A DNA stretch of 64,000 nucleotides from Alphaproteobacteria bacterium (lineage in GTDB: Bacteria > Pseudomonadota > Alphaproteobacteria > Rhodobacterales > Rhodobacteraceae), in assembly GCA_030428355.1 (NCBI GenBank), contig JAUIBL010000016.1, forward strand, positions 1-64,000, given 5' to 3'. The notes beneath the pieces are model-generated. The model worked only from the letters and a program-made list of their open reading frames with translations. It did no database searches and was not told the DNA's origin. The position numbers and the translations under genes were made by a program. This document shows positions 8,300 through 16,530 of the stretch, one piece after another. The first letter of the stretch is position 1. The number at the start of each line of letters is the position of its first letter.

Positions 8300-9610
8300 A
8301 TGAAACTACTCAAGACACTCCTGCCCGCTGCCGCGCTGATCGCGCTGCCGGTTATGGGCATGGCTCAAGAGGCCGCTGCGCCGACAATGGACGAGGTCGG
8401 GCCGTATATCTTCACCACACTCCTGTTCCTCATGGCAGGCTTCCTCGTGTTCTTCATGGCAGCCGGCTTTGCCATGCTCGAAGCGGGCCTCGTGCGTTCC
8501 AAGAACGTGGCGATGCAGCTCACCAAGAACATCGCGCTCTTCTCCATCGCCGCCATCATGTACTGGCTCGTCGGCTTCAACACCATGTATCCGGGCGACT
8601 TCAACGGCTACTTCGCCATCGGCGGCCAGACCGTGCTTGACCCGGTCGGCGTGGCCGCAGCGGATGCAGCCCTCGATTATGCGTCGGTCGGTTCCGACTT
8701 CTTCTTCCAGCTTGTGTTCGTTGCCGCAACCGCGTCCATCGTGTCGGGTGCCGTGGCCGAACGCATCAAGCTGTGGCCCTTCCTGGCCTTCGTGGTTGTC
8801 CTGACCGGTCTCATGTACCCGATCTCCGGCTCCTGGCAGTGGGGTGGCGGCTGGCTGTCCGAAATGGGCTTCTCCGACTTCGCTGGCTCGACCGTCGTGC
8901 ACTCGGTCGGTGGCTGGGCAGCGCTCGCGGGTGTTCTGGTACTCGGTCCGCGCATCGGCAAGTACAAGGATGGCCGCGTGAACCCGATCCCGGGCTCCAA
9001 CCTGGCGCTTGCAACCCTCGGCACGTTCATCCTGTGGCTCGGCTGGTTTGGCTTCAACGGTGGTTCGCAGCTCGCAATGGGTACAGTGGGTGATGTCTCC
9101 GACGTATCGCGTATCTTCGCCAACACCAACATGGCGGCGGCTGCCGGTGCCGTGACCGCGCTGATCCTGACCCAGGTGATGTACAAGAAAGTCGACCTTA
9201 CCATGGTTCTCAACGGTGCACTGGCGGGCCTCGTGTCCATTACCGCAGAACCGCTTGCTCCGACGCTCTTCGGCGCGCTCTGGATCGGTGCCGTCGGTGG
9301 TGTGATCGTGGTCTTCGCCGTGCCGTTCCTTGACAAGCTCAAGATCGACGATGTGGTCGGTGCCATCCCGGTTCACCTGTTCGCAGGCATCTGGGGCACC
9401 ATCGCCGTGATCTTCTACGGTGAAGCAAGCCTGATGACCCAGCTTACAGGTATCGTGGCCTACGGTGTGTTCACCTTCGTCGTCAGCTTCGTCCTGTGGT
9501 ATATCCTCAAGCTCACAATCGGCATTCGCGTCAGCGAAGAAGAAGAGATCAACGGTCTCGATATGGCCGAGCTGGGCATGGAAGCCTATCCCGAATTCTC
9601 CAAAGGCTGA
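8300..9610 (+). CDS. amtB: Ammonium transporter AmtB
   Basis: 436 residues from the ATG that follows AGGGGA; a more upstream in-frame start is less likely because the signal peptide begins here (MKLLKTLLPAAALIALPVMGMAQ). The mature protein has about 11 membrane helices. Visible family marks are AGFAMLEAGLVRSKN near residue 60, GFNTMYPGDFNGYF, the first pore histidine in VHSVGGWAALAG, GWFGFNGGSQL, and the second pore histidine in IPVHLFAGIWGTI. The cytoplasmic tail (IGIRVSEEEEINGLDMAELG) is the part gripped by GlnK. It carries ammonium across the inner membrane. A strong terminator follows the gene. Confidence 0.97.
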   Translation: MKLLKTLLPAAALIALPVMGMAQEAAAPTMDEVGPYIFTTLLFLMAGFLVFFMAAGFAMLEAGLVRSKNVAMQLTKNIALFSIAAIMYWLVGFNTMYPGDFNGYFAIGGQTVLDPVGVAAADAALDYASVGSDFFFQLVFVAATASIVSGAVAERIKLWPFLAFVVVLTGLMYPISGSWQWGGGWLSEMGFSDFAGSTVVHSVGGWAALAGVLVLGPRIGKYKDGRVNPIPGSNLALATLGTFILWLGWFGFNGGSQLAMGTVGDVSDVSRIFANTNMAAAAGAVTALILTQVMYKKVDLTMVLNGALAGLVSITAEPLAPTLFGALWIGAVGGVIVVFAVPFLDKLKIDDVVGAIPVHLFAGIWGTIAVIFYGEASLMTQLTGIVAYGVFTFVVSFVLWYILKLTIGIRVSEEEEINGLDMAELGMEAYPEFSKG

Positions 9611-9645
9611 TCTCCTCCTTCCTGTCAGCCTTTAGTGACCAACTG

Positions 9646-9671
9646 CCCGGGCGTTCGCGCCCGGGTTTTTT
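9646..9671 (+). terminator. Rho-independent terminator after amtB
   Basis: Perfect 8-bp stem CCCGGGCG/CGCCCGGG closed by a TTCG tetraloop (9654-9657) and followed by six T residues. It ends the glnK-amtB transcript. The convergent mbfA gene ends only 15 bases further on. Confidence 0.95.
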
Positions 9672-9685
9672 GTGTCTGGCAGGCG

Positions 9686-10660
9686 TTACCCGCTGCCGAT
9701 CAGAACACCCGCCGCAAACACCAGTGCCCCGCCCAGAACGACCTGCAGGGCAGCCCGGAAAAACGGCGTGTCCATGTACTTGTTCTGGATCCACGCAATC
9801 GCCCAAAGCTCGATGAACACCACGACAAAGGCCGTGATCGTTGCTGTCCAGAAATCCGGAATGAGATAGGGCAGGGCGTGGCCCAACCCGCCCACAGTGG
9901 TCATGATGCCTGACGCAAATCCCCGCTTGATGGGCGATCCACGGCCCGACAATTGCCCGTCATCCGACGCCGCTTCGGTAAAGCCCATGGAAATCCCGGC
10001 CCCGACCGAGGCGGCAAGGCCGACGAGAAACGTCGTCCACGTGTCCTGGGTTGCAAAGGCGGTCGCAAAGATCGGTGCCAAGGTCGATACCGACCCGTCC
10101 ATCAAGCCCGCAAGCCCCGGCTGAACCCACGTCAGAACGAACTGACGCCGGGCGTTTTCCTGTTCGCTGCTCCGCGTGTCCTCGGTCAGGTGTTCCTGCT
10201 CCAGCGCCTCGGCCGTGGTCTGGTGCCCGGCCTCGGCGGCGGCAAGATCGCCCAAAAGCTTGCGCGTGGCCGCATCGCTCGTCCGTTTCGCGGCCTCCAG
10301 ATAGAAGCGTTCCGCATCGCGCTCCATTGCTTCGGCCTCGGCGCGGATGCGATCGATGCCAAGGTTCTCGACAAGCCAGACAGGACGGCGCGCATAGTAT
10401 CCTGCAACATGTTCACGCCGGATCAGGGGGATCACGTTCCCGAACCGGTGCTGGTGCAGATCGACAAGCCGCTGCCGGTGCTGGTCTTCTTCCGCAGCCA
10501 TCCCGTCAAACACGGCAGCCGTTCCCGGATAATCCGCCCGAAGTCGTTCGGCATACGACCTGTAGATCCGCGCATCGTCTTCTTCGGAAGAAATTGCCAA
10601 CGCCACGATTTCCTGTTCGGAAAGATCTGAAAAACGGCGCCGGTTCAGTGAAAATCGCAT
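9686..10660 (-). CDS. mbfA: Membrane-bound ferritin MbfA (ferritin-VIT1 fusion iron exporter)
   Basis: 324 residues in two domains. Residues ~1-165 are a ferritin/erythrin-like four-helix bundle with di-iron ligands spread over SSEEDDARIYRSYAERL, AAEEDQHRQRLV, EAMERDAERFYLEA and AAEAGHQTTAEAL. Residues ~170-324 are a VIT1/CCC1-type membrane domain (GLAGLMDGSVSTLAPIFA, GAGISMGFTEAASDDG, four to five helices). In Bradyrhizobium and Agrobacterium the homologue exports iron from the cytoplasm and protects against iron and peroxide, under Irr control. I see no convincing ICE/Irr box directly upstream. A divergent TetR gene shares the intergenic region, and the inverted repeat at 10753-10770 could affect both. 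Confidence 0.93.
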   Translation of the reverse strand: MRFSLNRRRFSDLSEQEIVALAISSEEDDARIYRSYAERLRADYPGTAAVFDGMAAEEDQHRQRLVDLHQHRFGNVIPLIRREHVAGYYARRPVWLVENLGIDRIRAEAEAMERDAERFYLEAAKRTSDAATRKLLGDLAAAEAGHQTTAEALEQEHLTEDTRSSEQENARRQFVLTWVQPGLAGLMDGSVSTLAPIFATAFATQDTWTTFLVGLAASVGAGISMGFTEAASDDGQLSGRGSPIKRGFASGIMTTVGGLGHALPYLIPDFWTATITAFVVVFIELWAIAWIQNKYMDTPFFRAALQVVLGGALVFAAGVLIGSG

Positions 10661-10752
10661 GAGAGCAGTCCTTTATTGCAGTCAGCGATGCGCGATGCCC
10701 CTGTCTCCGGGTTGCTTTCCCCGGCCGGAGCCACACATCCCTACTTGCTAGA

Positions 10753-10770
10753 CTAAACTGATCTGTTTAG
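10753..10770 (+). promoter_or_regulatory. Inverted-repeat operator between mbfA and the tetR gene
   Basis: CTAAAC-N6-GTTTAG, 28 bases upstream of the TetR start codon and 93 bases upstream of the mbfA start. Perfect 6-bp half-sites with a 6-bp spacer fit a dimeric TetR-type operator, most simply autoregulation. Confidence 0.6.
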
Positions 10771-10797
10771 ATTTTGAACGCGACATAAGGGAAAAGA

Positions 10798-11442
10798 ATG
10801 GCGACAGCTCAGGTCCAGATCCGCAAAGGGCGCAAGTTCGACCAGGTGGTCGACGGGGCGCGCGAGATCTTTCTGCGGGACGGATTCGAAGGCGCCAGCG
10901 TTGATGATATTGCCCGCGCCGCCGGTGTCTCCAAGGCGACTCTCTACAGCTACTTTCCCGACAAACGACTTTTGTTCATGGAAGTCGCGACGCGACAGTG
11001 CAAGGAACAGGCGCGCAAATCCATCGACTCCATCGACAGTGCGAACCCGCCGCGGGACGTGCTGACACGGGTCGCACACCAGTTCCTTGGGTTTCTCTAT
11101 TCCGACATGGGGCAACGCATCTTTCGCATCTGCGTCGCCGAGGCAGACCGGTTTCCCCAGCTTGGACGGGAATTCTACCATTCCGGCCCGATGATCATGC
11201 GCTCTGCCATGGTTGATTATCTGCGGCAGGCGGTCGACCGTGGCGAATTGCGGATCCACAATTTCGACCTTGCCGCAGATCAGTTTGCGGAGCTGTGCAA
11301 GGCGGATCTCTGGCCGAAACTGGTGTTCGGCATCATCCAGACCGTATCCGACGAGGAAAAGGCCCGCGTCATCGAAGGCGCAGTCACCACGTTCCTGTCG
11401 CGCTACGGTGTCGATGAGGCGGCGCTGACACAGGCGTCGTAA
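10798..11442 (+). CDS. TetR/AcrR family transcriptional regulator
   Basis: 214 residues, the normal TetR length. The N-terminal helix-turn-helix spans residues ~14-60 (VVDGAREIFLRDGFEGASVDDIARAAGVSKATLYSYFPDK, shown here by its core GVSKATLYSYF). The rest is a helical ligand and dimer domain with a C-terminal piece of the AefR/TetR_C_7 kind (WPKLVFGIIQTVSDEE). The ligand is unknown. The gene diverges from mbfA, and the 18-bp inverted repeat in between is its probable operator. Its last 40 bases overlap the 3' end of the convergent B12-sensor gene. Confidence 0.9.
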   Translation: MATAQVQIRKGRKFDQVVDGAREIFLRDGFEGASVDDIARAAGVSKATLYSYFPDKRLLFMEVATRQCKEQARKSIDSIDSANPPRDVLTRVAHQFLGFLYSDMGQRIFRICVAEADRFPQLGREFYHSGPMIMRSAMVDYLRQAVDRGELRIHNFDLAADQFAELCKADLWPKLVFGIIQTVSDEEKARVIEGAVTTFLSRYGVDEAALTQAS

Positions 11443-12218
11443 AGCGATTCAAGCGTTTGCACGCAGTGATCCATCGAAAGCGCCGCAGCGTCCGCACCGG
11501 TGCGGATGGCAATGTCCTTTTCGAGATGCACGATATGTCCGCTGATGAAGATTAGCGACCGCGGTGCCGCGATGCGCAGTTCGACGATTGTCCGCGCAAG
11601 CGATCTGACCCGTTCAACCCCGGATGCGGACAGACCGATGATCGGGTACCCGCCATCCCGCACGATCTGGCACAGTTCGGCTTCGCTGCGTCCCAGTTGA
11701 AGGTCGATGTGCCAGCCCTTCTTGCGCAGGATGTCTGCCGCCATCGTGATACCAAGAACGTGCTGCTCTCCGGGCACGGTGGCGAACAGGGCCTCGCGAT
11801 TGCCGCGCAGGGGCACGGACGGGTAGGCCCGGCGCAGATCGCGCAGCATGTGCAGCATGCGTCCTGCGGCAATCGCCATGTCGCTGAAGTGAATGCGGTC
11901 CTCTTCCCACCATTCGCCAAGCCGGCTGGCCGCGCCGCCGATATAGGCCACGCAGAGCACCTGGTGTGACGCGCCACGGGCCTGGGCGTCTTCGAGAATC
12001 TGTTTCGCATCTTCCGATGTCGGGGCGATCAGGGCTGCACAAAAGGCATCTAGGTCAACTGTGCTGATGTCCGGTCTGGAATTCCGGGCGATCTGTGACA
12101 GCCGTGTGATGACCTCCTGTGCCAGAACAAGAAGAGACGCGTCCGACAAACGCTGGGCTTGACCGTGCGCATCGTCGTCGATGGCGCGCACCACGATCGG
12201 CGTATCAATTGCTACCAT
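11403..12218 (-). CDS. Cobalamin-binding (SCHIC/AerR-PpaA type) sensor protein
   Basis: 271 residues. The C-terminal half is a Rossmann-like B12-binding fold: E151-Q-H153-x-x-G corresponds to the D-x-H-x-x-G loop that ligates cobalamin, and GYPIIGLSASG follows. Ahead of it lies the four-helix cap with GEWWEEDRIHFSDMAIAAGRML, as in AerR/PpaA and CarH/LitR-like light sensors. The N-terminal ~50 residues show no recognisable MerR DNA-binding domain, again like AerR/PpaA, which act through a partner (CrtJ/PpsR). No photosynthesis genes lie in the window, so the partner is unknown. It could sense light through B12, or bind haem or redox signals. It overlaps the tetR gene tail-to-tail by 40 bases. 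Confidence 0.78.
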   Translation of the reverse strand: MVAIDTPIVVRAIDDDAHGQAQRLSDASLLVLAQEVITRLSQIARNSRPDISTVDLDAFCAALIAPTSEDAKQILEDAQARGASHQVLCVAYIGGAASRLGEWWEEDRIHFSDMAIAAGRMLHMLRDLRRAYPSVPLRGNREALFATVPGEQHVLGITMAADILRKKGWHIDLQLGRSEAELCQIVRDGGYPIIGLSASGVERVRSLARTIVELRIAAPRSLIFISGHIVHLEKDIAIRTGADAAALSMDHCVQTLESLYDACVSAASSTP

Positions 12219-12252
12219 TTACCGGCCTCCGGCGCTCAAAGCACAGAAACCC

Positions 12253-12270
12253 TCGTCCCCTGGGGGACGA
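12253..12270 (-). terminator. Hairpin between the NYN gene and the B12-sensor gene
   Basis: TCGTCCCC-TG-GGGGACGA, an 8-bp stem, lies just after the stop of the NYN-OST-HTH gene on the minus strand and before the B12-sensor start. There is no long T tract (AGGGTTTC follows on that strand), so it is a weak terminator or an mRNA-stabilising hairpin. Confidence 0.5.
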
Positions 12271-12291
12271 TGCCACGCCTGACAAGGCCGA

Positions 12292-13002
12292 TCAATCCCG
12301 TCGGCGCACCATCAACTGGTTGTTTGGCCCGCGCTTGACTTCGAGCACCTTCATCTCCGTGACAAGATCGCTCAGCTTGCGCTTGCCATAGGTGCGCGTG
12401 TCGAAATCCGGATTGGCCGACACGATGTGCTGGCCCAACTGGCCCAGCCGATACCACTCGTCGTCTTGGTCGATGGCATCCATCGCCTTGAGAATGAGGT
12501 TGCGTGCCTCGTTCAGGTTGCCTTTCGCCGCAGGCTTTTCCGCCGCGCTGCCGGTGTCCGGCCCACCTTCAAGGTTCTCAAGGAAAATGAACCGTTTGCA
12601 GGCCCGTCGGAACGCCTCGGGCGTTTTCTGCATCCCCATTCCGTAAACATCCAGCCCCTGTTCGCGCAACCGCTGCGCAAGCCGGGTGAAATCGCTGTCG
12701 GAACTGACCAGCACGAACCCGTCGAACCGCCCGGTGTGCATCAGGTCCATCGCGTCGATCACCAGCGCGATGTCGCTCGCGTTCTTGCCCACGGTGTTGG
12801 CGGGCTGGTGATGCGGCACGATCCCGAACTCGGCCTGTACCTTGGACCATCCCGACATCTGCTGGCTGGAAAAGTCGCCATAGCACCGCCGCACACTGGC
12901 TTCACCCAAAGACGCGATCTCATCGAAAATCGCGGCCGAGTATTTCGGAGACGTGTTGTCGGCGTCGATCAGAACGGCCAGCAGCGGGGGATTGTCGGAC
13001 AT
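12292..13002 (-). CDS. NYN domain protein with C-terminal OST-HTH/LOTUS domain
   Basis: 236 residues from the ATG with GAAAGGG nine bases upstream; more upstream starts add only a short odd leader. Residues ~5-150 form a NYN (PIN-like RNase) domain with the acidic site: D13-A-D15 in VLIDADNTSPK, D in NASDIALVIDAMDL, and D's in VSSDSDFTRLAQRL. Residues ~160-236 (GNLNEARNLILKAMDAID to RRRD) look like an OST-HTH/LOTUS RNA-binding module. This pairing is known in the bacterial LabA/DUF88-OST-HTH family; the target RNA is not known. It is cytoplasmic and single-gene, with a hairpin after it. Confidence 0.87.
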   Translation of the reverse strand: MSDNPPLLAVLIDADNTSPKYSAAIFDEIASLGEASVRRCYGDFSSQQMSGWSKVQAEFGIVPHHQPANTVGKNASDIALVIDAMDLMHTGRFDGFVLVSSDSDFTRLAQRLREQGLDVYGMGMQKTPEAFRRACKRFIFLENLEGGPDTGSAAEKPAAKGNLNEARNLILKAMDAIDQDDEWYRLGQLGQHIVSANPDFDTRTYGKRKLSDLVTEMKVLEVKRGPNNQLMVRRRD

Positions 13003-13069
13003 GGCGGTACGCCCTTTCATGTGTGTTGCGGCAGGGGCCGCCATGGTCTGCGGCGGCCCCTGTCCTGCG

Positions 13070-14869
13070 TCATTCTCCTATCGCAATGCCCTCGCGGCGC
13101 GGATCGGCCCCGCCGGTCAGCCCGTCGCCGATGGCAATCGCGTGCAGGCCCGAATTGAGCGAGGTCACGTTGACCTCGAACCCCAACTCGGTCAGCGGGC
13201 CTTCCAGCGCGGTCATCGGTGTTCCGGCTTCGATGTCGAACGTGCCGAACCGGTTGACCAGATGCGGCATCGCCACAGCCTGCTGCACGTCCATGCCCCA
13301 ATCGACATGGGCGATGATCGCCTGTGCGACATAGCCGATGATGCGGCTGCCGCCGGGCGATCCGATCACCAAGGTGGGTGCGTTATTGGTCATCACGATG
13401 GTCGGGGCCATCGACGACCGGGGCCGCTTGCCCGGCTCCAGCCGGTTGGCAATGGGCCGTCCGTCGGAATGGGTGCGGAACGAGAAATCGGTCAGCTCAT
13501 TGTTGAGCAGGAATCCCCGCACGAACAGCCGCGATCCGAACCCGTTCTCGATGGTCGTCGTCATCGACAGCGCATTGCCGTAGATGTCCACAATCGAGAT
13601 ATGCGAGGTCGACGGCAACTCAAGGCTCTCGTCCGGCGCCAACTCCATCGCGTGATCCCATTCGGGTGTGCCCGGTGTCACTTCGGGCAGCGCATCGTCA
13701 CCGCTCAGAAGCTGGCCGCGCTCCTGCAGATAGGTCGGATCGACAAGCCCCTGTGTCGGCATCGGCACAAAATCGGTATCGGCCATGTAAAGCCCGCGAT
13801 CCGCAAAGGCGAGCCGCGACGCATCCCCGATCAACCGCCACGCCTCGGCGCTGTCGGGCCCAAGTGCGGCAAGATCATAGCCTTCCAGCATGCCAAGGAT
13901 CTGCCCGACGGTCAGCGCCCCCGATGACGGCGGACCCATGCCGCAGACCTCATAGGCGCGGTAGGGCACGCAGACCGGTTGACGTTCCTTGACCTGATAT
14001 AGCGCCAGATCGGCGCGGGACAGCACACCGGGATTGCCCGCCGCCGTGCGCACCGTTGCCACGATGTCTGACGCGATGGGGCCGGTATAGAAAGCCTCTG
14101 CCCCCTCGGCAGCGATCAGGCGCAGCGTGTCGGCATACTCGGCATTGACCAGCGTGTCGCCCGCCGCAATCGCTGTGCCACCGGGAAAGAAGTAATCCTG
14201 CGTCGCCTTGAACCGTCCCAGCCGGTCGGCATCCCCTGCCACGAGATCGGCCAGTCGCGGCGACACGGTGAACCCGCCCTCGGCCAGCGCAATCGCCTCG
14301 GCGAACAAGCCCGCCCACTCGTAGCGCCCCCATCTGTCATGCGCGGCCTGCATCAATGCGGGAGTCCCCGGGGTCCCGACGGATCGGCCGCCGACAACCG
14401 CATCGAAGAACCCCATCGGTTCGCCTTCGGGTGTCTGGAACAGCGTCGGTGTCGCGGCAAGCGGTGCGGTCTCGCGCCCGTCCAGCGTGGTGACAACACC
14501 CGAGATCGCATCATACCAGACCAGAAACGCGCCGCCCCCAAGGCCCGAGCTTTGCGGCTCCACCAGCCCAAGCACCGCCTGAACGGCCACCATCGCATCC
14601 GCCGCCGATCCACCTTCGCGCAGCACCCGCGCCCCGGCTTCGACAGCCAATGGGTTCGCTGCGGCGACCATCCAGTTCTGCGCCTCGACAGGTGTGCCCG
14701 CGTCCTTGGCGGCCAAGGCGGAAACCGCCGCGTCGGACAGGGTGCCAAAGGCCGTGCCTGTCTGCGTTGCCGCCTCTGGCGCAACGGCATCCACCGATTG
14801 CTGCGCAAAGGCGCATGTCCCGATCAGGCTTATCGCCCCTGCCACAGCGGATGTCTTCCAACGAACCAT
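13070..14869 (-). CDS. ggt: Gamma-glutamyltransferase (self-processing, periplasmic)
   Basis: 599 residues from an ATG preceded by AAGGAG at eight bases; a TTG 21 bases further up is less likely. A signal peptide (VRWKTSAVAGAISLIGTCAFAQ) sends it to the periplasm. It cleaves glutathione and transfers gamma-glutamyl groups. The autoprocessing threonine is the T of STSHISIVDIYGNALSMT (near residue 410), which becomes the new N-terminus of the small subunit. Other marks are GGNPLAVEAG-like ANPLAVEAGARVLREGGSAADA near residue 65 and the GSPGGSRII oxyanion/substrate loop near residue 505. It stands alone, 67 bases from the NYN gene. Confidence 0.95.
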   Translation of the reverse strand: MVRWKTSAVAGAISLIGTCAFAQQSVDAVAPEAATQTGTAFGTLSDAAVSALAAKDAGTPVEAQNWMVAAANPLAVEAGARVLREGGSAADAMVAVQAVLGLVEPQSSGLGGGAFLVWYDAISGVVTTLDGRETAPLAATPTLFQTPEGEPMGFFDAVVGGRSVGTPGTPALMQAAHDRWGRYEWAGLFAEAIALAEGGFTVSPRLADLVAGDADRLGRFKATQDYFFPGGTAIAAGDTLVNAEYADTLRLIAAEGAEAFYTGPIASDIVATVRTAAGNPGVLSRADLALYQVKERQPVCVPYRAYEVCGMGPPSSGALTVGQILGMLEGYDLAALGPDSAEAWRLIGDASRLAFADRGLYMADTDFVPMPTQGLVDPTYLQERGQLLSGDDALPEVTPGTPEWDHAMELAPDESLELPSTSHISIVDIYGNALSMTTTIENGFGSRLFVRGFLLNNELTDFSFRTHSDGRPIANRLEPGKRPRSSMAPTIVMTNNAPTLVIGSPGGSRIIGYVAQAIIAHVDWGMDVQQAVAMPHLVNRFGTFDIEAGTPMTALEGPLTELGFEVNVTSLNSGLHAIAIGDGLTGGADPRREGIAIGE

Positions 14870-14947
14870 GACCTCAACTCCTTTTTCCAAATGAAACGCG
14901 GCACGCGGAACGGGCTGCGCGGGATGGAAACGTAAATCCGGGTCAGG

Positions 14948-14968
14948 CCGGGGGCATGGCGCCCCCGG
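14948..14968 (-). terminator. Hairpin downstream of the formaldehyde dehydrogenase gene
   Basis: Stem CCGGGGGC/GCCCCCGG with a five-base loop begins about 10 bases after the dehydrogenase stop on the minus strand. The T tract is missing, so termination would be weak or Rho-assisted. Confidence 0.6.
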
Positions 14969-14977
14969 TCAAACAGC

Positions 14978-16090
14978 TTAGTAGACGACGACCGAGCGGA
15001 TGCTTTCGCCCGCATGCATCAGGTCGAAGCCCTTGTTGATGTCATCCAGCGGCATGGTGTGGGTGATCATCGGATCGATCTCGATCTTGCCCTCCATGTA
15101 CCAGTCGACGATCTTGGGCACATCCGTCCGACCGCGCGCGCCACCAAAGGCGGTGCCTTTCCACGTCCGTCCGGTGACAAGCTGGAAGGGCCGCGTGCTG
15201 ATCTCGGCACCGGCCGGGGCCACGCCGATGATGATGCTCTCGCCCCACCCCTTGTGGGCACATTCCAGCGCATCGCGCATGACCTTGACGTTGCCGGTGG
15301 CGTCAAAGGTGTAATCCGCGCCGCCCTTGGTCAGGTTCACGAGATACGGCACAAGATCGCCCTCGACCTCCTTGGGGTTGACGAAATGCGTCATGCCGAA
15401 CCGTTCCGCCATCGGCACCTTGTCGGGGTTCAGGTCCACACCGACGATCTGGTCGGCACCCGCCAGACGCAGGCCCTGAATGACATTGAGCCCGATGCCC
15501 CCCAAGCCGAACACCACGGCGCGGCTGCCGATCTCGACCTTGGCGGTGTTGATCACCGCGCCGATGCCAGTGGTCACGCCGCAGCCGATGTAACAGACCT
15601 TGTCGAAGGGCGCGTCCTCGCGGATCTTGGCCAGCGCGATTTCCGGCAGGACCGTGTGGTTCGAAAAGGTCGAGCAGCCCATGTAATGCAGGATCGGCGT
15701 CCCATCGAGCATCGAGAACCGGCTGGTGCCATCCGGCATCAGGCCCTGTCCCTGGGTGCTGCGGATCGCCTGACAGAGGTTCGTCTTGGGATGCAGGCAG
15801 TATTCGCATTCCCGGCATTCCGGCGTGTACAGCGGGATCACGTGATCGCCCGGTTTCAGGCTGGTGACACCTTCGCCCACCTCGACGACGACGCCCGCGC
15901 CTTCATGGCCCAGAATCGCCGGAAACAGCCCCTCGGGGTCGGCGCCGGACAGGGTGAATTCGTCGGTGTGGCAGATGCCCGTGGCCCTGATTTCGACCAG
16001 CACCTCTCCGGCGCGGGGGCCGTCAAGGTTCACATCCATGATTTCCAAAGGTTTTCCGGCCTGAACGGCAACGGCGGCACGGGTGCGCAT
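14978..16090 (-). CDS. frmA: S-(hydroxymethyl)glutathione dehydrogenase / class III alcohol dehydrogenase
   Basis: 370 residues from the ATG that follows GAGGGAGAG; the frame extends further upstream but conservation starts at [17 protein letters not shown]. It oxidises S-hydroxymethylglutathione (formaldehyde plus glutathione) with NAD and also reduces S-nitrosoglutathione. Catalytic zinc ligands sit in [18 protein letters not shown] and CGVTTGIG, and the structural zinc site in [16 protein letters not shown]. The NAD fold is [15 protein letters not shown] near residue 195. No S-formylglutathione hydrolase gene is adjacent, so the rest of the formaldehyde pathway must lie elsewhere. Confidence 0.95.
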   Translation of the reverse strand: MRTRAAVAVQAGKPLEIMDVNLDGPRAGEVLVEIRATGICHTDEFTLSGADPEGLFPAILGHEGAGVVVEVGEGVTSLKPGDHVIPLYTPECRECEYCLHPKTNLCQAIRSTQGQGLMPDGTSRFSMLDGTPILHYMGCSTFSNHTVLPEIALAKIREDAPFDKVCYIGCGVTTGIGAVINTAKVEIGSRAVVFGLGGIGLNVIQGLRLAGADQIVGVDLNPDKVPMAERFGMTHFVNPKEVEGDLVPYLVNLTKGGADYTFDATGNVKVMRDALECAHKGWGESIIIGVAPAGAEISTRPFQLVTGRTWKGTAFGGARGRTDVPKIVDWYMEGKIEIDPMITHTMPLDDINKGFDLMHAGESIRSVVVY

Positions 16091-16178
16091 GATGACTCTC
16101 CCTCGTTGGTTTTTCCGAAACCTTGCGGGAAAGCCTCCGGTTTGCAAGCATTGGCTTGGATATTTGAAAGGTTTCTAT

Positions 16179-16445
16179 ATGCGATTCTACATTTTGTTTG
16201 GTGCGTGTCTGGCGCTTGCCGCCTGTCAGGAAGCCACCGTTGCGGAAAAGCCCGCCGCGTCCTGTGGGGCCGAAGAGATGGCCCACCTGATGGGTCTTCA
16301 ACGGTCGCAACTGGAAAACATCGCCTTCACCCAACCGTATCGCATTCTGGGGCCGGGCGATCCGATGACGATGGATTACCGGGGCGACCGGGTCAATTTT
16401 GCACTGAATGACAGCGGCACGGTGATGCGCATCTACTGCGGCTGA
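16179..16445 (+). CDS. Small lipoprotein with an I78 peptidase-inhibitor-like domain
   Basis: 88 residues from the ATG with GAAAGG upstream. The lipobox is LAAC, giving a lipidated Cys at residue 16 after a short signal sequence (MRFYILFGACLALAAC). The mature part (CGAEEMAHLMGLQRSQLENI to MRIYCG) matches the layout of the I78 (Elastase inhibitor AFLEI) family: a Cys near each end, a central PYRILGPGDPMTMDY and a closing VNFALNDSGTVMRIYCG. Such proteins are thought to inhibit serine proteases in the periplasm. The gene diverges from the dehydrogenase, and imuB follows on the same strand behind its own SOS box. Confidence 0.82.
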   Translation: MRFYILFGACLALAACQEATVAEKPAASCGAEEMAHLMGLQRSQLENIAFTQPYRILGPGDPMTMDYRGDRVNFALNDSGTVMRIYCG

Positions 16446-16496
16446 TTGCGGCGCGGTGCTCTGGGATCTCGACTCGTCGGACAGCAAGGATATATA

Positions 16497-16511
16497 GAAC
16501 AAAAAGAGAAC
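16497..16511 (+). promoter_or_regulatory. LexA (SOS) box upstream of imuB
   Basis: GAAC-AAAAAGA-GAAC is a direct repeat with exactly seven bases between, the form known for LexA sites of Rhodobacter and other alphaproteobacteria (GTTC-N7-GTTC read on the other strand). It lies 20 bases upstream of the imuB start and directly abuts TATATA at 16491-16496, a possible -10 element. Confidence 0.8.
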
Positions 16512-16530
16512 ATATGCTGCCCCGAGTCTC

